Positions 38,602 through 48,247 of a DNA stretch of 64,000 bases are shown piece after piece. Under the pieces are notes generated by a model. The model saw only the letters and a program-made list of their open reading frames with translations, had not been told where the DNA came from and ran no database searches. Position 1 is the first letter of the stretch, and each line of letters opens with the position of its first letter. A program made the translations under genes and the position numbers. Origin of the DNA: Chryseobacterium lacus (lineage in GTDB: Bacteria; Bacteroidota; Bacteroidia; Flavobacteriales; Weeksellaceae); contig NZ_QPIE01000004.1 in the NCBI RefSeq assembly GCF_003336205.1, positions 285,995 to 349,994 of the forward strand, in the 5' to 3' direction.

Positions 38602-41271
38602 ATGAACTGGCACACCCAAAAGATTCAGGAAATCACGCAACAGTTAAAAACAAATCCCGAAAAAGGCTTGCCGGAAAATGAAGCCCTTTCACGGCTGAAA
38701 CAGTACGGCCTTAATCAATTGGAACAGAAGGCCGGAAAATCGCTGCTCCGGATGTTTGCAGAACAACTGAATAACGCACTGATTTATGTTCTTTTTGCAG
38801 CTGTTATCGTAACGGTAATGCTGCAGGAATATATTGATGCAGTCATTATTTTTGTCGTAATTGCCGTGAATGCAGTGCTGGGAGTGTATCAGGAAAAGAA
38901 AGCCGGCAAAGCCCTTGAATCCTTGCAACAACTGACTTTCCCTAAAAGTACTGTAAAACGCGATGGTAAAATAACAGAAATTGATGCCTCCGAACTGGTG
39001 CCCGGAGATCTGGTAATGCTTCAGGCTGGTCAGCTGATTACCGCCGATCTGAGACTTACCGAAAGCAAAAGTCTTCAGGTGGAAGAATCTGCACTCACCG
39101 GAGAGTCGGTTCCGGTAGATAAAGACGCTTCTGAAATGGTCAACGGTTCTGAAATGCCGATAGGCGACCGCATCAATATGGCTTTTATGAACACCACCGT
39201 TACCCATGGCCGGGGAGAAGGAGTTGTCGTAGCCACCGGAATGCAGACAGAAATAGGAAAGATCGCCAACCTTATCGGAGACCACCTTCAGAACAAAACA
39301 CCTTTGGAACTTAAAATGGCGCAGTTGGGCAGGTTGCTGAGCTGGGCAGCGGGAGGAATTTGTGTATTTATTATTCTGCTGTCGCTGCTTCAGGGAAGAG
39401 ATCTGGCTGAGATGTTTCTTACTGCGGTGTCTCTGGCTGTAGCATCCATTCCGGAAGGGCTTGTGGCCATCGTGGCGGTCGTTCTTTCAATGGGTGTTAG
39501 CAGAATGTCGAAGAATAATGCCATTGTGAAAAAACTTCCTGCAGTAGAAACTCTGGGTTCGGTGAACATGATCTGTACCGATAAAACCGGAACGCTCACC
39601 CAGAACAAAATGACCGTAACACAGGTAGTAACTTCAGAAGGCGCAGTGGAAATAATCCGCGGACAGGAGAATAAAGCTATTGAAACAGTACAGCTCTTAG
39701 CGAAGGGAATGGTGTTAGCGTCTGATGCGACCTTGGACGGAGACCAAAGTACCGGCGATCCTACAGAAATAGCTTTGCTGATGTTGGCCGATGATCTCAT
39801 GTTGGACAGAAAGCAGCTCCGGAAAGAGTTTCAGAGGGTCAGCGAGCTTCCTTTTGATTCAATCCGGAAAATGATGTCGGTACTGGTGAAAAATAAAGAG
39901 CAGTATTTTGTTTTTACAAAGGGAGCCTTGGGAAGTCTACTGAAAATATCGACTCATTTTTTATCGGAGGAACAGCCAGTTCCTATGACCGATGAACATC
40001 GGGATTTTATCAAAAGTCAGGCAGACGGACTGTCAGATCAGGCTTTAAGAACTTTGGCATTGGGTTACAAAGTTTCAAACTCCGAAATACCCGCAGAGGA
40101 AATGGAAAAGGATCTCATTTTCATCGGCCTGACCGGAATGCTGGATCCTCCGAGGGAAGAAGCCAGACCGTCTATTGAAAAAGCAAGAAAGGCGGGAATC
40201 ACCACCATCATGATTACCGGAGATCATAAAAATACGGCGTTTGCCATTGGGGCAGAACTGGGCATTGCTTCAGACCGAAAGGAAGTGCTCAGCGGAACTG
40301 AACTGGACAAAATTCCGGAAGATAAATGGCAGGAAATTTTAGAGAAGTACCGGATCTTCGCCCGGGTTTCCCCAGAACATAAAGTTAAGATTGTCAATGC
40401 ACTGAAAAAAGGAGGCAATATCGTGTCCATGACAGGTGACGGAGTGAACGATGCGCCATCTCTTCAGGCTGCAGATATCGGTATCGCCATGGGAATTACG
40501 GGGACGGATGTGGCCAAAGGTGCTGCGGATATTATCCTGACCGATGATAATTTTTCTACCATTGTAAAAGCAGTGGAACAGGGTAGAAATATCTATTCCA
40601 ATATTAAAAAGGCTGTTATTTTCCTACTGACCTGTAATCTGGGCGAAGTGGTAGCCATGATCGGATGTCTGCTTCTGGGTTGGCCCGCTCCTTTGCTGGC
40701 CACGCAATTGCTGTGGATCAATCTGGTAACCGATTCCTTGCCGGCCATTGCGCTGGGTATGGATCCCGACGATCCGGAAGTGATGAAGGAAAAACCCCGG
40801 GCTACCAATGAAGGCTTCTTTTCCCATGGTGCAGCAGGGCAAATTATCTCCGGAGGCTTGCTGATTGGTGCGCTGACAGGTTTCGCGTATTGGTTTGGAT
40901 TTTACGAATATGGATTTCAGCCCTGGAATGATGAGGTTCCCGAAACGGCATTACAAAATGCCCGGACTCTGGCTTTTATGGTCTTGATATGTGCGCAGCT
41001 TTTCTATTCATTAGCGGTAAGAAGCCAGACAAGATCGGTGTTTCAGGTGGGGTTGTTCACCAACCGTCGTCTTGCGGGAGCTATTGTTCTGGGTGTCCTG
41101 TTGCAGATTGCCGTGATTTACATCCCGGTAATGCGCGAAGCTTTTCGCCTGAAAATACCCGACGGCAATGGATGGTTTATGATCATTCTTCTGGGAACTG
41201 TTCCGCTGATCGCCAGTGAAATTCTTAAAATTATAAAGAGACTTCGGTTAAGGAATCCTTCCTGGTCATGA
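38602..41271 (+). CDS. Cation-transporting P-type ATPase, calcium-pump (type II) class
   Basis: The 889-residue pump (start ATG 38602; a TTG eight codons upstream is less likely) has the N-terminal cation ATPase domain, LTGESVPVDK, the membrane SIPEGLVAIVA with PEGL typical of Ca2+ pumps, the phosphorylation loop CTDKTGTLT, MITGDHKNTA, and MTGDGVNDAPSLQAADIG. The C-terminus has six further helices with WINLVTDSLPAIALG. It probably exports Ca2+ or another divalent cation. Confidence 0.92.
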   Translation: MNWHTQKIQEITQQLKTNPEKGLPENEALSRLKQYGLNQLEQKAGKSLLRMFAEQLNNALIYVLFAAVIVTVMLQEYIDAVIIFVVIAVNAVLGVYQEKKAGKALESLQQLTFPKSTVKRDGKITEIDASELVPGDLVMLQAGQLITADLRLTESKSLQVEESALTGESVPVDKDASEMVNGSEMPIGDRINMAFMNTTVTHGRGEGVVVATGMQTEIGKIANLIGDHLQNKTPLELKMAQLGRLLSWAAGGICVFIILLSLLQGRDLAEMFLTAVSLAVASIPEGLVAIVAVVLSMGVSRMSKNNAIVKKLPAVETLGSVNMICTDKTGTLTQNKMTVTQVVTSEGAVEIIRGQENKAIETVQLLAKGMVLASDATLDGDQSTGDPTEIALLMLADDLMLDRKQLRKEFQRVSELPFDSIRKMMSVLVKNKEQYFVFTKGALGSLLKISTHFLSEEQPVPMTDEHRDFIKSQADGLSDQALRTLALGYKVSNSEIPAEEMEKDLIFIGLTGMLDPPREEARPSIEKARKAGITTIMITGDHKNTAFAIGAELGIASDRKEVLSGTELDKIPEDKWQEILEKYRIFARVSPEHKVKIVNALKKGGNIVSMTGDGVNDAPSLQAADIGIAMGITGTDVAKGAADIILTDDNFSTIVKAVEQGRNIYSNIKKAVIFLLTCNLGEVVAMIGCLLLGWPAPLLATQLLWINLVTDSLPAIALGMDPDDPEVMKEKPRATNEGFFSHGAAGQIISGGLLIGALTGFAYWFGFYEYGFQPWNDEVPETALQNARTLAFMVLICAQLFYSLAVRSQTRSVFQVGLFTNRRLAGAIVLGVLLQIAVIYIPVMREAFRLKIPDGNGWFMIILLGTVPLIASEILKIIKRLRLRNPSWS

Positions 41272-41284
41272 AACAAAAGAAAAG

Positions 41285-42259
41285 TTATTTCCCTTTGCTG
41301 TTATTGAATAACAGCAGCGCTAGTCCTGTAAAAAGTCCTGCCAACATCAGTTTTTTTGTATTTCGGGACGGAACCGGTAACATGGTTTCTCCATAAATGC
41401 GGTGTGGTTCAGCGGACGGAACCATAATATTTCCGTTGGTTTCCGGAGTTTTATCTTTGTCCATCATCATCCGTACACCTGCTGAAGCCGTATTGATAAT
41501 CGTTCTGGGAAACAGGCTGTACAGGTTTTTGAAAACAACTGCAGACCAGTCAGTGAACATTGACTTTCTGGGCGATTCAGCCATCTTTACCATTGAAGCA
41601 GCCAGTTCGCGCGGATCGAAAGAAAGCGGTGGAATCTTGGTTGAAAATCCTGAATATTTGGCAGAATGCATATTCCCTGTAGATCTTTGAATGCCCGGAT
41701 AGAGCGCACAGATATGAATATTGGGATAATCAGAAACCTCTCCTTGTAAGCCTTCTACCATACCGCGTGTGCCGTACTTGGAAGCAGCGTACGCTGTGCC
41801 ATAAGGAGCAGGCATCCATCCGCCAATTGAGATATTATTAATGAGAATTCCTTCGTTCTGTTTTTTAAAATAGGGAAGTACTGCGTGCGCACCGTAGAGA
41901 TATCCCAATAAATTGGTTTTGATTATCTGTTCTATCGCAGTGGTGGGCATATCTTCCAGACGCCCGGTCGCCATTACGCCCGCATTATTGATCCAGATGT
42001 CAATACGTCCATTAAACTGAAGTGCCTGTTCTGCCAGCTGCTGTACCTGTTCAGGAACGGAAACGTCGGTAAGTACTGCAATGGCAGGAACTTCAAGATC
42101 GTGACAAAGACGAAGCGTTTCATCCAAACCTTCTTTTCCTCTTGCGGCCAATACCATATTGCAGCCTCTTCTTGCAAATGCTTCAGCTGCAGCGCGTCCT
42201 ATACCGCTCGAAGCTCCCGTAATGACCACTGTTTTTCCTTTTAATGATATATTTCCCAT
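41285..42259 (-). CDS. SDR family oxidoreductase with a C-terminal membrane anchor
   Basis: A short-chain dehydrogenase of 324 residues with the NAD(P)-binding TGASSGIGRAAAEAFA near residue 15, NNAGVMATG near 92, and the catalytic YAASKYGTRG (Tyr and Lys) near 158. A C-terminal hydrophobic tail (KLMLAGLFTGLALLLFN) could anchor it in the membrane. The substrate is unknown. It is convergent with the P-type ATPase gene. Confidence 0.9.
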   Translation of the reverse strand: MGNISLKGKTVVITGASSGIGRAAAEAFARRGCNMVLAARGKEGLDETLRLCHDLEVPAIAVLTDVSVPEQVQQLAEQALQFNGRIDIWINNAGVMATGRLEDMPTTAIEQIIKTNLLGYLYGAHAVLPYFKKQNEGILINNISIGGWMPAPYGTAYAASKYGTRGMVEGLQGEVSDYPNIHICALYPGIQRSTGNMHSAKYSGFSTKIPPLSFDPRELAASMVKMAESPRKSMFTDWSAVVFKNLYSLFPRTIINTASAGVRMMMDKDKTPETNGNIMVPSAEPHRIYGETMLPVPSRNTKKLMLAGLFTGLALLLFNNSKGK

Positions 42260-42442
42260 CTTTATTTAGATTTTCAGAACATAAAAATAGAGAAATAAGT
42301 GATGTCGTGGGAATCGCTCTTTAATACTTATAAAAAGTAGGTAAAATTGTATAATCTCATCCCTTCTGATTCTTTAATATTTTCGTGAAATTTTATAAAA
42401 CGTGCGGGAGGAAATAATCTTAAGTTTACAAAAAATATAGAT

Positions 42443-42595
42443 ATGTCCGATTTAAAAAATACTCCGCCCAAAGGTGTTATCATTGCCGTCTCGGTTATTA
42501 TTCTGTTGGTGCTTTTCTATTTTGTAATGGAGGCCATGTTTCCTCAGTTATTTCAAAATCTAAGTACCGGTGATGCCATGCCTGTTCAGGAATAA
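42443..42595 (+). CDS. 50-residue single-helix membrane protein
   Basis: The frame starts ATGTCCGATTTA and gives MSDLKNTPPKGVIIAVSVII, then a hydrophobic helix through LLVLFYFVMEAM and a short tail ending DAMPVQE. The reading looks genuine: one clean membrane helix, a terminator directly downstream, and TAAGTTTA-like sequence upstream. No family is recognised; it may be a small stress or oxidase-associated protein. Confidence 0.6.
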   Translation: MSDLKNTPPKGVIIAVSVIILLVLFYFVMEAMFPQLFQNLSTGDAMPVQE

Positions 42596-42617
42596 TGTAT
42601 TCATATATATTGATTGA

Positions 42618-42654
42618 AACAGCCGTTTTTCCAAAGAAAAACGGCTGTTCTTTT
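42618..42654. terminator. Strong bidirectional terminator
   Basis: AACAGCCGTTTTT with AAAAACGGCTGTT is a perfect 13-bp stem around CCAAAG, followed by CTTTT. It can serve the small plus-strand gene and the convergent M28 peptidase gene. Confidence 0.88.
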
Positions 42655-42666
42655 ATGTGTTGACTT

Positions 42667-44220
42667 TTATTCAAATCCGCCTTTTCGGGTCGGTTCTTTT
42701 GGTTCCGGCCACTGCGCCGGTTGTTGTGTTCTTGGATCAATCGGTAATTTTATTCTTTCTGTGGATGCCTTTTCAGGATCTTCGCTGGCCATATACGTGA
42801 GAATCGCAATCAGTGCTACATTGCTTTTAACATCATCAAAAACAATTTTATCATACGTATCCCTGTTGGTATGCCATGTGTAATTTCCATAAGACCAGCT
42901 AAGTGAGCCCAGCATAAAAGCGGGTACTCCGGCAGCGACAAACGACGCATGGTCGCTGCCTCCACTGCCCGGATAGCCGGGGAAAGTTGTTTTTATTTCT
43001 TTGGTGATTTCTCTCGGAACTGCGTTCAGCCATCTTCCCAGATAATCATAGGCGTGCAGAAAACCCTGCCCGCTGATATTCTGCACCCTTCCGGTTCCGT
43101 TATCCTGATTAAATACAGCCTGAATATGCGGCATTTTGTTCCGGTGGGCAGAAACATATGCGCGGCTTCCGTTGAGGCCCTGTTCTTCACTGCCCCAAAG
43201 TCCGACCACAATGGTTCTTTTGGGAGAAGGATAATATTTCTTTAAAATCCGGGCCACTTCCATCATGGTGATCACACCGGTAGCATTGTCTGTAGCACCG
43301 GTGCCGCCGTCCCAGGAATCCAGATGGGCAGAAAGGATAATGTATTCTTCAGGTTTTTCCGTACCTTTTATTTCCGCGACCGTATTGAAGGTGGCAACAG
43401 TTCCGTGATCCTTGGACTGCGCGTTGATTCTAAGTTTGGGTACAGTGCCGTGCTGCAGCATCCGGTACAGTTGACCGTAATCTTCCAGAGAAACATCCAC
43501 GACGGGAATCTTTTTGGTTCCGGCACTGAAAATCTTATTCACCCCGAATCCGCGGCTCCAGTTGCTCCAGATAATTCCCGCAGCTCCGGCTTCCTCAAAA
43601 GGTTTGTTTAGTGAACGCCACGTGTGTCCGATGTTTTCCATCGAACGGTTCCAGGCGGAGGTAGCTTCTGTAGTGGCGGCTTTATACCGCTCAAAAGATT
43701 CAGCAGTGGCAAATTCTTTCCAGTTGTATTCCGGTCTTCCGCTGGGTTGGTATTGGGAAACCATCACGAATTTCCCTTTCACCTTTGGAAGCCATGCTTC
43801 GAACTCTGCTTTGCTTTGGAAAAGAGGCAACGCAATCACTTCTGCGGTAATTCCTTTCGCCGGAGTTTTGGGGCTAAAGGCCAATTGTGTTCCCTCCAGA
43901 GATTTTATATAAGGAGCCACCATTTCAATGCTGGAAGTTCCTCTTTCCCATGATTTCCATTCGCCCCATTGCTCGTTGGACGCTGCAATTCCCCAGTTCT
44001 GAAAACGCTGCACCGCCCAGTCGTGAGCCTGTTGCATTTTCGGGCTTCCAACAAGCCTCGGCCCGATGCCGTCGATCAGTTCATAAGCAAGCTGTTCAAG
44101 TTGGGAATTCTGATAGGTTTCATTCATAATATGGTCGATCATCGGGTCTTTCTGCTGCGCACAGAGAGGAGTGACTGAAACCGCCACGGTTAACAAAGCA
44201 ATTTTTGTAAAGTATCTCAT
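42667..44220 (-). CDS. Secreted M28 family zinc metallopeptidase
   Basis: The 517-residue protein has a signal peptide (MRYFTKIALLTVAVSVTPLCA) and the M28 zinc-binding set: SAHLDSWDGGTGATDNATG near residue 295, with His and Asp ligands, EEQGLNGSRAY near 345 (catalytic and ligand glutamates), and GGSDHASFVAAGVPAF near 438. A PA-like domain insert lies in the first half. It resembles carboxypeptidase Q-like enzymes of Bacteroidota that act on peptides in the periplasm. Confidence 0.9.
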   Translation of the reverse strand: MRYFTKIALLTVAVSVTPLCAQQKDPMIDHIMNETYQNSQLEQLAYELIDGIGPRLVGSPKMQQAHDWAVQRFQNWGIAASNEQWGEWKSWERGTSSIEMVAPYIKSLEGTQLAFSPKTPAKGITAEVIALPLFQSKAEFEAWLPKVKGKFVMVSQYQPSGRPEYNWKEFATAESFERYKAATTEATSAWNRSMENIGHTWRSLNKPFEEAGAAGIIWSNWSRGFGVNKIFSAGTKKIPVVDVSLEDYGQLYRMLQHGTVPKLRINAQSKDHGTVATFNTVAEIKGTEKPEEYIILSAHLDSWDGGTGATDNATGVITMMEVARILKKYYPSPKRTIVVGLWGSEEQGLNGSRAYVSAHRNKMPHIQAVFNQDNGTGRVQNISGQGFLHAYDYLGRWLNAVPREITKEIKTTFPGYPGSGGSDHASFVAAGVPAFMLGSLSWSYGNYTWHTNRDTYDKIVFDDVKSNVALIAILTYMASEDPEKASTERIKLPIDPRTQQPAQWPEPKEPTRKGGFE

Positions 44221-44262
44221 TTTTTAATTTTAAGCGATGAAGATAATAAAAAAATGGTTCCA

Positions 44263-44300
44263 AATAAAAACCCTTCTGACATAAGATTCAGAAGGGTTTT
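44263..44300 (-). terminator. Terminator after the BON/SH3 gene
   Basis: AAAACCCTTCTGA with TCAGAAGGGTTTT is a perfect 13-bp stem; on the minus strand it is followed by a U-rich run. It ends the pair of BON genes. Confidence 0.88.
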
Positions 44301-44322
44301 GGGTAAAGTACGGGCTATTTTA

Positions 44323-44742
44323 TTACACCCGCAAATATCTTGCATAGGCATAGCCTTCTTTGCCGTCGGAAGTTCTTACTTTCCACCAGTCATCAGAAGA
44401 TTGCTCTATTAAGGTAACGGTGTCTCCTTTCGCTGCTTTCCCGATGACGTCAGCGTCGGTAGACGGGAGGTTCCGCAGATTCAGGTTGGATTGTTCTGTA
44501 GCGACCGTCAGAGCTGTTCCCGAAGTAAGCCCGGAGATCTTTATATTAAGATTCACATCAGATGCGGAATAGGTTGAATCAATAGCTCCCAACGCATTCC
44601 ACACAGCGTCTTTTTCAGCTGTAGAAGAAGCATTTCCGGAAATATACAAAATACCGTCCTGTTCCTGTACTTGAAGTCCGGTAATTCCGGATGACTGCGC
44701 TGCAGAAATAACTCCTGCATATTTTTGCTGTAATGTACTCAT
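44323..44742 (-). CDS. BON-like domain plus SH3b domain protein
   Basis: The 139-residue protein combines a BON/LysM-like N-terminal half (LQVQEQDGILYISGNASSTAEKD) with a C-terminal bacterial SH3 domain (NLRNLPSTDADVIGKAAKGDTV, SDDWWKVRTSDGKEGYAYARYL). No signal peptide is seen, unlike its upstream partner. It follows that gene by 6 bases, so the two are one unit. Confidence 0.82.
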   Translation of the reverse strand: MSTLQQKYAGVISAAQSSGITGLQVQEQDGILYISGNASSTAEKDAVWNALGAIDSTYSASDVNLNIKISGLTSGTALTVATEQSNLNLRNLPSTDADVIGKAAKGDTVTLIEQSSDDWWKVRTSDGKEGYAYARYLRV

Positions 44743-44748
44743 AGTAAA

Positions 44749-45228
44749 TTATTTTACGTTGTAATTATAGTTTACATTGCCTACCTGTAAAGCATCTACA
44801 GATTCTTTAATTCTTCTTGCCTGTGCAGTAGAAACATCTCCTGTAATCGTGAGTTCATTATTGATTACTTCAACTTTTACCGAAGGGAAATCCTTGATGG
44901 CATCTGCCACTTTCTGCTGAACTGCCGGATCTACCGGAGAAACGGTTTCCACAGCCACCACTTCACGGATCGTCGTCATGTCATGTACATCTTTTATTCC
45001 CGGGATGGCTTTCAGTTGTGCGATGGTGGCATCTCTGGAAGCTTCATCTTCAAAAGTACCGCTCAGGTGTGCTGTTCCGTCTTTTATTTCTACTGATGCT
45101 TCAGGATTGGAAGAAACGATAGTCGTAGCAGAAGTCTGCAGTTCTGCGTCGTTGGTTTTGTTTTTACATGAGGTGTTCCCGGCCAGAACGGCCAGCGCAA
45201 TGAACATTGTTGCCAAAGTCTTTTTCAT
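44749..45228 (-). CDS. BON domain lipoprotein
   Basis: From the ATG at 45228 the protein has a lipoprotein signal (MKKTLATMFIALAVLAGNTSC) and two BON domains: VEIKDGTAHLSGTFEDEASRD near residue 45 and VEVINNELTITGDVSTAQARR near 125. BON domains bind membranes or other envelope proteins and are often linked to osmotic stress (OsmY-like). A longer frame upstream to 45345 lacks homology. Confidence 0.85.
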   Translation of the reverse strand: MKKTLATMFIALAVLAGNTSCKNKTNDAELQTSATTIVSSNPEASVEIKDGTAHLSGTFEDEASRDATIAQLKAIPGIKDVHDMTTIREVVAVETVSPVDPAVQQKVADAIKDFPSVKVEVINNELTITGDVSTAQARRIKESVDALQVGNVNYNYNVK

Positions 45229-45444
45229 ATGTTTAGATTTTAATGTGATCAAAAATAACAATAAAATTAGTGCCAAAATGGTAAATTCACTGGATTTCCT
45301 TAGGTTTTCACACCCTTTAGCGCAAGAAACTATTTGTGATATCAATTAAATAAACTTCTTTTATTAAATTTTTGTTAAATATTATAGAGGTTACTTGTGT
45401 TTTTCAAATATTTACTATATTAGTGGTCAGAAGAAACAGAATTT

Positions 45445-45672
45445 ATGGAAAGGACGACAAAAGTATCAGTATTTGAGAGCGATGTACAGCAGGAGATTCA
45501 GCGGATCAAATCCAAGCTGGATGAAAAAGGAATAGAAAACTCCGTAGAAAACAATTATATGACATTTACCACGACTCCTACTGCAACTACATTAAAAGTA
45601 ATGGTGGATCTGAAAGACGAACCGGCAGCTTTTGAAATTATCGATACCTGGCTTCAGGAGAATGAACAATAA
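45445..45672 (+). CDS. DUF2007-like small protein
   Basis: The 75-residue protein resembles the DUF2007 (putative signal-transducing) family: VFESDVQQEIQRIKSKLDEKGIE, then LKVMVDLKDEPAAFEIIDTWL. It is probably cytosolic and its role is unknown. It is divergent from the BON pair and precedes the GNAT gene by 95 bases. Confidence 0.72.
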   Translation: MERTTKVSVFESDVQQEIQRIKSKLDEKGIENSVENNYMTFTTTPTATTLKVMVDLKDEPAAFEIIDTWLQENEQ

Positions 45673-45767
45673 TCATCATCAAATCCAATCATTATATTTT
45701 AAATTTTACTGTTTGAGCCGGAACGATGATTTCCGGCTTTTTTGTAACGGTATTCTACCTCAAAAAC

Positions 45768-46271
45768 ATGATTACATTAAGAAAAGCAACGCCCGAAGAT
45801 GCTCCTAAAATATGGAGGATTTTACAGCAGGCCATCCTGAAAAGAAAGGAGGAAGGTTCCGATCAGTGGCAGGATGGATATCCCAATCCCGAAACGGTGC
45901 GCTCCGATATCGAAAAAGAGTATGGATATGTACTGGAAACTGACGGTGATATGGCGGTATATAGCGCTGTGATCTTAAATAATGAACCCGCGTATGAAGA
46001 TATTGAAGGAGCATGGCTTTCTGAAGGCGATTTCATCGTGCTTCACCGGATTGCTGCTGCTGCCAAATACGCCGGATGCGGTTTTACCACAGAGTTGCTG
46101 AGAAGGGTAGAAGTGCTCGCTAAGGATCAGAATATTTACAGCATCCGTGCCGATACCAATTTTGATAATCCTGCTATGCTGGCGGTCTTCAGGAAAATGG
46201 GTTACACGCACTGCGGCGAAGTGCAGATTCGAGGCGCGGCAAGACTGGCTTTTGAGAAGCTGTTGAAATAA
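45768..46271 (+). CDS. GNAT family N-acetyltransferase
   Basis: From ATG 45768 (MITLRKATPEDAPKI) the 167-residue protein has the GNAT fold: VLHRIAAAAKYAGCGFTTELLRR (acetyl-CoA loop) near residue 88 and SIRADTNFDNPAMLAVFRKMGY near 122. The acceptor is not predictable. The 14 extra codons to 45726 read as non-homologous. Confidence 0.88.
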   Translation: MITLRKATPEDAPKIWRILQQAILKRKEEGSDQWQDGYPNPETVRSDIEKEYGYVLETDGDMAVYSAVILNNEPAYEDIEGAWLSEGDFIVLHRIAAAAKYAGCGFTTELLRRVEVLAKDQNIYSIRADTNFDNPAMLAVFRKMGYTHCGEVQIRGAARLAFEKLLK

Positions 46272-46293
46272 AAGTGAGCCGAAGCCCACTCTG

Positions 46294-46878
46294 TTATTTT
46301 TCTCTTTCGATGGTTCGTATTTCCCGAAGTTTCTCTGTAATGCGGCTGGTTTTATCCATTTGATCAGCCTTGATAGGAACGGTTGTTCTTGTATTTTCCC
46401 AACTCAGGATCATTTCCATCGAATGATCATCCACAGGTTTAAGGTCTATTTCAAACCACTCCTGTTTTTCTGCAGATTTTTGAACAGATGCGGTTATTTC
46501 TGCAACATTCAGTTTTTCATCATACACCGTACCCCAGTTCTGGCTGTCTTTATTCAGGATAATTTTCCATTCTTTTTCCGAAGGGAGGATAAAAAGTCCG
46601 TAGGTTCCTGCAGGAATAGATTTGCCCCCAAAAAGTACCGCTTGTCCGAAAGTGATTTTGGTTGAAGAATTGGCTCCGGCTCTCCATACTTTACCGTAAG
46701 GCACCAGATCTCCAAAGATGGTTCTTCCTTTCACACCGGGCCTGCCGTAATCGACTGTAATTTTAGAAACGGAGAATTGCTGTTCAATTTTTTGTCTCGG
46801 ACTGGCGGCCGGCAGTGTATATTGCGCACTCATCGAAACGGAAAAAGCTAAAAAAATAGCGATCGGAAATACCTTCAT
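46294..46878 (-). CDS. DUF2911 secreted protein
   Basis: The 194-residue protein has a signal peptide (MKVFPIAIFLAFSVSMSA) and the DUF2911 pattern: ASPRQKIEQQFSVSKITVDYGRP, GRTIFGDLVPYGKVWRAGAN and FGGKSIPAGTYGLFILPSE. These periplasmic beta-rich proteins are common in Bacteroidota, with unknown function. It lies 37 bases downstream of norC-norB's convergent end, on the same strand but upstream of nothing related. Confidence 0.88.
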   Translation of the reverse strand: MKVFPIAIFLAFSVSMSAQYTLPAASPRQKIEQQFSVSKITVDYGRPGVKGRTIFGDLVPYGKVWRAGANSSTKITFGQAVLFGGKSIPAGTYGLFILPSEKEWKIILNKDSQNWGTVYDEKLNVAEITASVQKSAEKQEWFEIDLKPVDDHSMEMILSWENTRTTVPIKADQMDKTSRITEKLREIRTIEREK

Positions 46879-46915
46879 TGTAAAAATTTTGATAAAGATA
46901 ATAAAATGCCCGGTA

Positions 46916-48247
46916 TTATTTGGTGAGACGGTGGTGTTTTATAATTTTAAAAATAATCATTAAAAAACCTGTGGCTACCCCAATACCTGCTACGAAAAAG
47001 ACAATAAATGCAGGCCTCAGGCGGCGCATCATTTCAGCAAAGGGAATTTCGGGGCTATGCATCTGCCAGTCAGCTTTCAGAACTCCGGCAATAATGAGCG
47101 CGATCCAGAAAATAAACAGACTGATGTTCAGTATAAAATAAGCTGCTGTAAAACGCTTTGCAGAGATTTTTTCCTTCACTCCAAAAACATCAAAAATAAA
47201 AGCAAGCAGCAGGAAAGAATTGATACCAATGGTAGCGCCCATCGTATGCGCAACGGTAATATGCGTCCCGTGCGTGTACACATTGATGGCCGGAACTGAC
47301 ATCATAATGGCGAGAATAAGGGTGAGGAAAATCCAGATGTCTGCCGCCAAAAGAAAACGGTAGGAATACAAATGGTAATTTTTCTTTGCGGTACTGAGTG
47401 AAGAACGCCACAAGATGATAATTCTTCCAAGAAGAATAAGTTCTGTCATGCTGACGCCATAACTGATGTATTGAACATACTTCGGAGCGGGAAGTGTGTA
47501 AATATGATGACCCCAATTGAACATCAGATTGAATAATCCCAGAAAATAGAGCAGAAAGCCAATTTTTGAAAAACTGTATTTTTCATTCCTGCTGATTCTG
47601 TCCATCAGATAAATACTACTTCCATAAATCAGCATATTCCAGCAACCTACCATGGAGCCGTAGGATTTCCACTGGATCATCATGTCGCCAACGATATTGG
47701 CCCGGAAAAAAGGAATCAGCCAAAGATAAGATTCTATGAAAGTGAAAAGGAAAAATGCCGCACCCGTCATCCACATCCAGATGTACACCGGCTTCTTCCG
47801 GAGTGATGATAATGATTTGAAAACATTTATAATAAAGAGAATCCAGCTGATGCCAATCGGGATCGCCAGATAAGGATGAAATTCCCAATATTCCCTGCCG
47901 CCGAAGATTCCGAAAACATAAGTTATCAAAATGAGTATTACCGTTGTTGACAAAAGATAAAACTGAATATTCATCAGCTTCTCAGAATAAATTCCCTTGT
48001 CGGATTTTTCTTTAATATAATGGTAAACGCCACCGATGGCTGTTGTAATAATCCAGAATACCGCAGAAGAAACGTGGAGCGGCCTTACTTTTTCGAATGA
48101 GAAATCATCTCTGAACAATCCCGGAATCAGGTATTGTAAAGCTCCTGTTAGTCCGAAAATCAAGGCGGTTGCCAGCAGGAAAAGTCCGAAAAAGAAGAAT
48201 TTACCTGCCGGGGATTTTCTCAGGCTGTTCAATGGTTCCATCATCAT
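46916..48247 (-). CDS. norB: NorB-like nitric oxide reductase / heme-copper oxidase family subunit
   Basis: The 443-residue, 12-helix protein resembles cNOR NorB: RPLHVSSAVFWII (heme b histidine, helix II), NWGHHIYTLPAPKYVQYISY (helix VII histidine pair and proline segment) and GTHITVAHTMGATIGIN (helix X). By eye the helix VI histidine and glutamate (HLWVEG) are not present; the segment reads KSYGSMVGCWNMLIYG. The helix X His-x-His appears as His-Thr-Met. It is paired with a NorC-like cytochrome (47-base overlap). NO reduction is the best guess, but the altered ligands leave activity open. Confidence 0.72.
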   Translation of the reverse strand: MMMEPLNSLRKSPAGKFFFFGLFLLATALIFGLTGALQYLIPGLFRDDFSFEKVRPLHVSSAVFWIITTAIGGVYHYIKEKSDKGIYSEKLMNIQFYLLSTTVILILITYVFGIFGGREYWEFHPYLAIPIGISWILFIINVFKSLSSLRKKPVYIWMWMTGAAFFLFTFIESYLWLIPFFRANIVGDMMIQWKSYGSMVGCWNMLIYGSSIYLMDRISRNEKYSFSKIGFLLYFLGLFNLMFNWGHHIYTLPAPKYVQYISYGVSMTELILLGRIIILWRSSLSTAKKNYHLYSYRFLLAADIWIFLTLILAIMMSVPAINVYTHGTHITVAHTMGATIGINSFLLLAFIFDVFGVKEKISAKRFTAAYFILNISLFIFWIALIIAGVLKADWQMHSPEIPFAEMMRRLRPAFIVFFVAGIGVATGFLMIIFKIIKHHRLTK

